A stretch of 64,000 nucleotides of DNA from NCBI RefSeq assembly GCF_000001735.4, contig NC_003074.8, forward strand, positions 14,577,261-14,641,260, read 5' to 3'. The position numbers were made by a program, and so were the translations under genes. Below the pieces are notes generated by a model that worked only from the letters and a program-made list of their open reading frames with translations, searched no databases and was not told where the DNA came from. The number at the start of each line of letters is the position of its first letter. Positions within the stretch are counted from its first letter, which is position 1. This document shows positions 56,697 to 64,000 of this stretch, piece after piece. The DNA is from Arabidopsis thaliana (Eukaryota > Streptophyta > Magnoliopsida > Brassicales > Brassicaceae).

Positions 56697-57223
56697 ATGA
56701 GAAGACAGAAACGAAGCAGTGAACCATCCGCCGGCTGTAGTGTGAAAATGGTTTTTCATACATTACAAAAATCATAAACTCTCCTACTTTATACTTTTAT
56801 TTATATTGTCTTATTAGGTTTTTATTTTTTGGCCAGGAAACCACCATTCAAGAATTTCACATGCTCCCTCTATTGCTTGCTAAAATTGTTAGCTACCTGG
56901 CTGAAGATGGCGTGGATGCATTGAAAAATTTGATCAAAGCAGGTCCGGTATTTAAGGAGGCTGTGTATTCAGAGGAAACACTATGTTGTGTCCGACTTGA
57001 CAGATCTCGGTATTTCATGTGGTGGTCAATGCCACACTCGATTTATTATCATTTCTTCAATAAATGTCTTGAAGCAAAAAATCCCCATGCTTTGACTGCT
57101 GTATTGTACAAAGGAATAGCATATGAGAATTTTGTTGAAGAATGCTACAGGGCACCTTTATGGGTGGAGCCTTATGGAGAGGACGGAGGATGGGTACAAA
57201 TCGATGGAGCTTACTCGGCTTAG
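56697..57223 (+). CDS. Short F-box-like (At2g35280-type) protein, copy 7
   Basis: Exon 1 (56697-56750, 18 codons) encodes MRRQKRSSEPSAGCSVKM. Exon 2 (56837-57223) begins ETTIQEFHMLPLLLAKIVSY with LAEDGVDALKNLIKAGPVF, then LCCVRLDRSRYFMWWSMPHS, FFNKCLEAKNPHALTAVLYK and ends EPYGEDGGWVQIDGAYSA. Splice sites are GTTTTT and TGGCCAG, in phase; 146 residues, open throughout. It is the closest relative of copy 6, with which it is arranged head-to-head. The non-consensus donor (GTTTTT) leaves some doubt about exon 1. A few bases after the stop the text AATGCAAGGTGCTGCCGATG and TGCAAAAGTGCAG could be a decayed zinc-knuckle tail (CRCCRCKS-like) in another frame, as on copy 2. Confidence 0.72.
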
Positions 57224-57779
57224 CCCCGAGTGCGAGCAATGAATGCAAGGTGCTGCCGATGCAAAAGTGCAGCACAGAAAACTTGTCCAAATATGTGAAG
57301 TTCGATTTTAATGTTGTCTTTTTTTTTTAACCATTAGGAACCTTTGTTTTTCATTTATTAGCTCCTTTCTTTTTTTCTGGTTTTAGTTTTCCAATTATGC
57401 TACATTACCATTTAAGATGTGGACCATTCTACTAAGTAAGTAACAAACCTTTAGTATATAATTAGTATAAAATAATAATCCACATATCGTATACCTTATG
57501 GATATAAATATATGGATGGAACACAATAATATAATCAAGCTCTATCCATTACAAAACCGCATATCACATTAAATCCATGTATAACATATAAAATAGAGAT
57601 TGTTCCTTTTGGGAGTAATGAAAAAAAAGGATAAACATAATTCATACAACAACAATTATATTATGTTTACTATTCAACAAAGCAAAATAGAACACACACG
57701 TTCAGAAAATAGCTTACAAGGTGATAATATTCAAAAGGAAAGTTAAGATGGTTAATATTACAAAAAGCAGAGAAAGTGA
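57224..57779. other. Intergenic, AT-rich
   Basis: No gene recognised apart from the possible frameshifted zinc-knuckle tail of the preceding gene at 57235-57300. Confidence 0.4.
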
Positions 57780-60700
57780 TCACTTGTTACTAAAGTCAGA
57801 TGCATAGAGGGGGCAGACAAACTCCTCATAAATGTCCATGGCATATTTACGCCTAAAAGAGTCAACGTGCTTATCTGTTATTTTCGCCATGTTCTCTGGG
57901 GGATTATCACTTGCTTGAATCTCAAGGAACTTCATTCCCACCGGGCCACAGTCACCAGATCACAAATTCTTATATAAGCCATCTAATCGCTTCCAATAAA
58001 AAGCTGAAGACCATGATTTCTGAGAAAGCAAGGACACCAACACCTCCATATGCTAGGTAAACAATTGTTGACAACAACACCAAGAATTAGACTTTCTCAC
58101 TAAAGATTATAAAGGTAATATTGGTAAAAAATTGTTGATTTTATACTAGAGTTGAAACCCAGTTTGTAGGCTTGGCAAGTGATAGAAGGAATGAGTTTGA
58201 AATTAAGAATCCACACGAAGTGAGATGTTCACTGCGAGGAAAAAAAAAGCATAAGCTTATAACAAGATTATAACTGTATTGGTGATAAATAAAATGAATG
58301 TATAACCATACGTATTCGGTGCATCGGAGAGGGTATTGCGAAACAGTGCAAACTCTGATTTACTCATTGAAGGTAAAAGTTCATATGAGGCCGTTTTTGA
58401 TTTTGATAATAACTCTGCTACAAGAAAAACTTTAGCTTCAGACAGAATTGGTTTCTCTCTTTCTTCCGCCGGAGATGAATCTGAAACATCAACATAACAT
58501 TCTTCCTGTACATTATAATGTAATATTAGTGCAAAGAAGAAAACCATCATAAGGTTTGAAAGTAGGAACATTAGTTTATAGTATTAAAGATGTTGTGTTT
58601 ATCTTATTTAGAGCATACCTGGTTATCATCCAGATCATGTGCCCCAATGTCTCGAGAATCAGTGATTTGATCCTGATAGGATATGTCAAAAAGGATAAGT
58701 AATTATCTGTATGAAAATATTATTGAAACTGATATCTAAAAAACATAATTTTTGGAGAGATGGACAGAATTATAGTATTTGAAAAAACCTCCGTTGGAGT
58801 GGGAGAAGATTCTGATTGTTTGTCAGGTTTGGAATTTGTATCATAAATTGGATGGGAATATATTACCATAGCCTGCAATAATGCGATTGGTTTTGAAAAT
58901 GTATTAAACTATCTTGAGGAAATATAAAATGAAGAGACCTATTATAAGAAAAATATCCTACAAATTATTTTGTAACCAAATAATCATGTCGAATAACACA
59001 GCCTTGTTGTTACTGTTTACCTTCATGGGGTCACCTTCGAAGTTGACTTCTGGTGGTGTCTGTGACATAAGGTTGTCCAATTTAAAGTGAACAAGAGAGC
59101 CTAATTAAGTATTGACATAAGGTTGACCTTCTTTTTTGCGAACTTTGCAAACCCTAACAATGAATGAGATGCTGGAGCCGCCTCCATGGTGTCCTGAATG
59201 TTGTAGAACACAAAAATATGGTGAGAAAAACATTAGCAAATATTATCTGCAAATTATAACGTATCCACAAACTCCTGTCCAATATAAATAATTAACTTGC
59301 TATAGCAAAATTTATTTCAGACATAAGGTTGACATCCTTTTTAAAGACAATAATTAGTTCATACATAATCTTGACTTCTTTAAGAACATAATTAGTTCAT
59401 TCATAGTTCAGACATAATCTTAAAGAAATACCTTCGCCTGCTGTTCTTCAGAGCTTTGTTCTATTGGCAGATCTATATCAGAATGTGATGCAGGCTCCCT
59501 GTCCAATGAGTCCTGAAAGTAATTGTCAAATAAATCTGTTGTGTTAAAGATAAAGAGAGGAAAATAGAATATGTATTTTCGATGGTTAAAGAAAGGCTTT
59601 GGCTTTGATTTGTTGTGTTTGTATTTATAAAAGTACCTGCAGTTTGCCATAAACATCTGTTTCATTAGCATTCGTTTGCAGTTCTTCAGAGTTGTGTTCT
59701 TTTGGCAGATCTAAACCAGAATGTGTTGCAGGAACTCTCTCTGATGCGTCCTGCAAGTAATTGTAGAATGGATTTGGTTAAAAAAAACATAACCATTGGT
59801 CTGCGCAGTAGGTCCAACAAATACTATATTATCTTACAGCAATAATATGATCTTGGTGGAGAGGGAGTAGTTTTTCGACGCTTGGATCTGACCTTGGATC
59901 AACCTGTTTGGAAATTACAATAGTCAATGTCTCTTATATATATAAGTCATTATGGGTGTCCAAGAAAACCTGTCCACCCAGGATTAATATTAAAGACAGC
60001 ACAAAAACAAAATGTAGTTTTGATGGTTAAAGAAAGGCTTTGATTTGTTGTGTTTGTATTTATAAAAGATAAAAGTACCTTCATTTGGCTATCAACATCT
60101 TCCTCATTGGCATTCGATTCCTGTTCTTCAGTGTTGTGTTCTTTTGACAGATCTAAACCAGAAGGTATGGCAGGAACTCTCTCCGATGCGTCCTGCAAGT
60201 AATTGTAGAATGAATTTGGTCAAAAAAACAAATATAAACATTGGTCTGCGCAGTAGGTCTAACAAATACTATATTATCTTACATCACTAATATGGTCTTG
60301 GTTGAGAGGAAGTACTTTTTCGACGCTTGGGTTTGAACTTGGATCAACCTGATTGGAAATCACAATAGTCAATGTCTCTTATATATATAAGTCATTATGG
60401 GTGAGCAAGACAACCTGTCCACCCAGAATTAACATTAAAGACAGCAGAAAAGAAAATTTAGTTTTGATGGTTGAAGTAAGGCTATGATTTGTTGTGTTTG
60501 TAGTTATAAAAGTACCTGCATTTGGCTATCAACATCTTCCTCATTGGCATTTTGATCTTTGACATCAGTGTCATAAACAGGGTTGCCTTCATTTGCATCA
60601 TCATTATTAGAGTGCTCTGATTGTAGTGGGGTAACAAATACATCCATGGGGTCATCAGTAATCTCCTGCAATAAGATGTGTTAACGTCGTTAATTCTACC

Positions 60701-62529
60701 AAGTTTGTAAATAGTTGAAGTTAACTATTACACTAACCGTGTTTATCAATGGGGTACTATCACTGGAGTCTTGAGCTTTATCTAAATGATCGTCTGGGAC
60801 TTGCTGTGCAACTTCAGGCTGTCCAAATACATGCTTAGACAGCGTGTGTGACTGAGATGAAGTCTATGAGAAAATTAAAAGATTTATTATGACAGCCTGA
60901 AGTTGAAGTCTATGCTAATGTTCAAATATTTAAAACAGTTTGAAATCTTGAATACCTCAGGGGTTTGAGATTGGATAGGGACCTCCATTGTCTTCTTGCG
61001 CTTTGATCTAGAAGAACATGCAACAAAACTGGAGGAGAGTTTTGTGGACCGCTTGAATCTGACAGCTTTTTTGGCTTTTTCAAGCTTCATTACACGGTTC
61101 GATAGCTCTTCCACCTTAGTTTGTAGTTCACTAATGAGCCTAGACTTCTCATCATCAGAGAGATTGAGTACCGGTTTACTACGAGTTGAATACCTTCGCT
61201 TGGATTTGGGAGCCACAGACTTCACACCTAATTTCTTCTCTTTCTTCTTACGGTCCACATTGTGCTTTTTATGAACACCAGATAGCTTCTTCTTTGGGAA
61301 TGAAATTGGAGGCAATGTGGCATCACCTCTTGGCCAATCGGTTTTTTGGAATTGATGAGATGCCAATATCAAATCATACATGTATGCAACTTTTTTATCT
61401 TTCACCTCATCGTCCCACTCTGCCCAACTTTGGTCAGCATTAAGGTCTCCAACTATAAGCGGATCCACTGGCAGCTGTACAAAATTAGAAGGTTAGTAAT
61501 AGTATATAAGACTGGATTTATAGAAAGAGAATATTATAGACACAATATAAATAATTGAGGTGAAAAAGAATACCTTAAGGTTGCTTTCCAAAGCATGAAT
61601 CTGAGGAAGCGATATAACTTGTTTTGGATGAGTTAATCGTTTCCAATGGAGGATTGTCTTAGAGGTCGAGTCATCTAACAGCAAATCTAACAGTCCAGGT
61701 ATGTTACGAAATGCTATGAGCTGCAACGCTAGGGGGAAACCTTTCAAACGGAATGTTTTCTGCTGAAGTCGACTCACCAAACTCTTGATAGGGTCAGTTG
61801 TCAACTGTCTTTTACCAGTGGACTTACCGGGATTTCGTTTGTCGGGTCTCATTCCTACTACAGTCTTCAGAAAAGACTCTCTACCCCAAGGAAATGAAAG
61901 GAATTTATCCAGATCTGCCAACATCTCTACATATTTATATGTAGGTCTACTGATTTGGTTCGATGCTATGAGTACACCATCTACAATAAGTAGAAACGCG
62001 AGCTTAAGTCTGTGGTCAGATGACAATGTCTTGCGTTTGTTGGTTAGCATGTCAGAAACATCCCCTAAGGTAACAGTCTTGTCTGGACCAATTAACTCGT
62101 CCCAGTAACTCTTCATGCCATCAACATAAACCGGATCATCATCTGGATCATAATCCTCAGAAAACTCACCACAGGGCAATCACTTGCAAATTCAGGTAAT
62201 GAAAATCTCAGGGGGTATCCACCAAATACTGTCCACAGCTCATACTTTTTCTTTGTTACCAGCTGTCTACATAGCAAGGCATGCATAAGCTTACCAGACA
62301 TCGCACACTTACTAACCGGCAAATGGAATAGAGGTCCAAAGCAACATTGAAGAATGAAATCCAATTCCTTTGTCCCCTGAAAGTCCTTCCGGATAAAGGA
62401 TAGAATATCTGGTCTTGAGTATATATTTAGCCTTCCCCTCGGATATTGATCGATGGCGAAGAGTCTATTAGGAAGATTTGAATCACACTGAGAAGATGGT
62501 TCCTGAGACGTTGACCCTGTCATTAGCAA
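57780..62529 (-). pseudogene. DUF1985 / Ulp1-type cysteine protease gene, copy 2, catalytic domain deleted
   Basis: The DUF1985 start is at 62529-62180 (RPDILSFIRKDFQG, ALLCRQLVTKKKYELWTVFG). A small deletion at about 62178 shifts the frame where ITGLPCGE is expected; 62179-61562 continues PCGEFSEDYDPDDDPVYVDG, LIVDGVLIASNQ, FPWGRESFLKTVVGMRPDKR and FPLALQLIAFRNIPGLLDLL. Exon 61475-60960 has WAEWDDEVKDKKVAYMYDLI, a basic tract and a coiled coil. Then a series of small acidic exons follows (60863 to 58620), several in tandem repeats. The Ulp1 end (58060-57780) joins HMEVLVSLLSQKS directly to SSAFYWKRLDGLYKNL, losing the His and Asp segments kept in copy 1; TGA then replaces the Arg before SGDCGP. 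The catalytic Cys codon survives but lies behind the stop. Confidence 0.78.
59640..60530 (-). repeat. Tandem exon-intron duplications (about 443 bp) in the linker of the Ulp1 gene
   Basis: GCGTCCTGCAAGTAATTG occurs at 59746 and 60188, GGATCAACCTG at 59896 and 60341, and CAATGTCTCTTATATATATA at about 59925 and 60370. Each unit contains one small acidic exon (VDPxSxPSVEKxLPLxQDHI) and one exon with EERVPA-like and EEDVDSQM text. A partial fourth copy of the second exon is at 59430-59515. Confidence 0.8.
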
Positions 62530-64000
62530 GAAACAAGTTCAGAAGATTAAGATTAGATTAACAGATAATATGACCAAATAAAACGAGTTCACAAACGTCT
62601 GTCTATTGCTTGCCTAGATTAGATTAACAGAGTAAGAGTACCTTCCATAGTGTAACAGAATAAACTTGTCTGCCAATGCTATCGATTTAGATGTTAAACT
62701 GTCTTCCAAATCCTGTAACCGAAACAGATAAACTCATCTTAGATATGGCAGTAATAGATATAGGAAAAGGAAATTATAACTATATGCAGATATTATTTTT
62801 TTAAAACAAGTCAAAATCTGAAGTATCTTTTTCATCTCCACAAAAGAAAGTCAAGTTGCAAATGAAACTGACAAAATACCAGAGAGTGAACAAAACAAAG
62901 TTCACAAACCAGCATAAGATTAGGTGTAATCACTAAACTACAGCGAAAATAAAATTGAACGGATTAGAAAAGGATCACTCTGAAGAACCAGCAGAAGGAC
63001 AACTCTAAGAACCTAACAAAGCCTTGTAAGTGAAAGAAACCAAAAATAATTAAGGCTACTTCAGAAATGAGAACAAGAGTTAGCAAAATTCATCAACAAA
63101 TTATATGGTTTTGTCAATCAAATGAGTTTGTTACAAATGAATTACGTTTCCAAAACAAAAAATTCCATTGTTTATAACTGAAATACGAAAAGAAAACTAA
63201 ACAATGAAAGAATTCACATAAAGATATCTTACTAATGGGATTGTACAATTACTCTATTATTGTTTTTTGCTAACATATAACTTAGAAGCACCACTAAAAT
63301 GCATATCAAACGAATAAAGATTTTAGTTCTGAAGCAAGAAACGAAAATTACAGAAAATCTTATGATGAAAGAAAGAAACTCTAATTATAACAGTATGGCT
63401 CATCTCTAGAATAGTCAAATATGGAGTAAGCTAGTGACGCTCTGCGAGTAAGTCAGAAAGGTACCTGAAAATGCCAAAATATCAGAGAGTAAACAAAACA
63501 AAGTTAACAAACCAACTGAAGATTAGTTACTGAAAAATCAAAACACAATGTGAATTGATGTTATCCAAATATAGTTGACCATCAGACCATATCCAACATG
63601 TTTAAGATAACAGCCAAAGTTGAAAATGCCAAACAATCAGTGAGTAAAACAAGATTAGTTACTGTAAAATCATAACACAATGTGAATTGATTCAGTGCCC
63701 TGTCCACAAAAAGGGCGAGTGCTAATTATGAACTGTAAAATCATAACACACTGAGTCATATTGGTGCTAGCTTACCTGAACTTGCAGAACACTCTGGTGA
63801 GTATTTAGGCCCGTAAATGAACCTAAAATCCAAAAAAAAACAGATAGACACAACCACCATAAGTGAAAAGCTAAACATGAGAGAATAATCATAGGATCAA
63901 GGTGAAGTGGAATAACCTAACAAAGACTAGTAAGTGAAAGAAACCCAAAAAAGTTAAGGCTTTACGAGTAATTGCAACAAGAGTGAGCAAAATTCATATA
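62530..64000. repeat. Upstream region of the Ulp1 gene with an imperfect 0.9-kb tandem duplication
   Basis: ACCTAACAAAG and GTAAGTGAAAGAAACC at 63010-63040 recur at about 63918-63945, both followed by AGCAAAATTCAT. The motif CAGAGAGTGAACAAAACAAAG (62880) recurs as CAGAGAGTAAACAAAACAAA (63483), and AAAATCATAACACAATGTGA occurs near 63665 with a close relative near 63535. No coding sequence is recognised. Confidence 0.6.

Overview
The window is plant nuclear DNA, almost certainly from a Brassicaceae species close to Arabidopsis. The reasons are: genes are split by GT-AG introns and the intergenic DNA is very AT-rich; an Athila-type LTR retrotransposon is present; there is a two-exon cysteine-rich defensin-like gene of the LCR/DEFL type; DUF1985-Ulp1 genes of the kind spread by MULEs are present; an F-box-like family resembling At2g35280 is amplified; and one transposon carries a fragment that reads like the Arabidopsis plastid phosphoenolpyruvate/phosphate translocator gene (PPT1/CUE1). 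It looks like transposon-rich, pericentromere-like DNA with few intact host genes.

Left part (0-22 kb). A replication-protein-A-like OB-fold gene (DUF223 type) is split by a 6.1-kb Athila derivative with a TTGGG target duplication. An AT-rich tandem repeat with degenerate telomere-like CCCTAAA tracts follows. Then come F-box-like family members (8.9-9.7 kb broken; 10.5-11.1 kb intact with a zinc-knuckle tail; 15.1-15.3 kb broken) and a second RPA-like pseudogene (13-14 kb, minus). From 16 to 20.2 kb lie a GRF zinc-finger gene, another F-box-like gene and a decayed DUF1985/Ulp1 cysteine-protease gene, all on the minus strand, followed by the C-terminal part of a CACTA (En/Spm) protein at 20.7-21.9 kb.

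Middle part (22-50 kb) is nested transposons. A leucine-rich-repeat receptor-kinase pseudogene is split by a 4.2-kb hAT-like element. That element is itself split by a 3.55-kb MULE with a 9-bp target duplication and a captured PPT1 fragment (a Pack-MULE). After a gene-poor stretch come the defensin-like gene (29.9-30.6 kb), a LINE fragment, a decayed minus-strand Copia element with one truncated LTR and a SINE-like insertion, and a structurally complete 7.1-kb Sirevirus-type Copia (two 725-bp LTRs, GTATC duplication) that lost most of pol. The Sirevirus sits in what looks like the 5' leader of a Helitron remnant. A nearly complete Mutator-like transposase gene (47.0-50.0 kb) carries one nonsense codon and one frameshift.

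Right part (50-64 kb) again holds F-box-like genes (51 kb broken; 52.2-53.1 kb intact; a head-to-head intact pair at 55.7-57.2 kb), a third RPA-like pseudogene (54.0-55.0 kb) and a second DUF1985/Ulp1 pseudogene (57.8-62.5 kb) with tandemly repeated exons in its linker. RPA-like and F-box-like genes thus occur side by side in three places. Intact protein-coding candidates are few: four F-box-like genes, the defensin-like gene, and possibly the GRF and second F-box-like genes.
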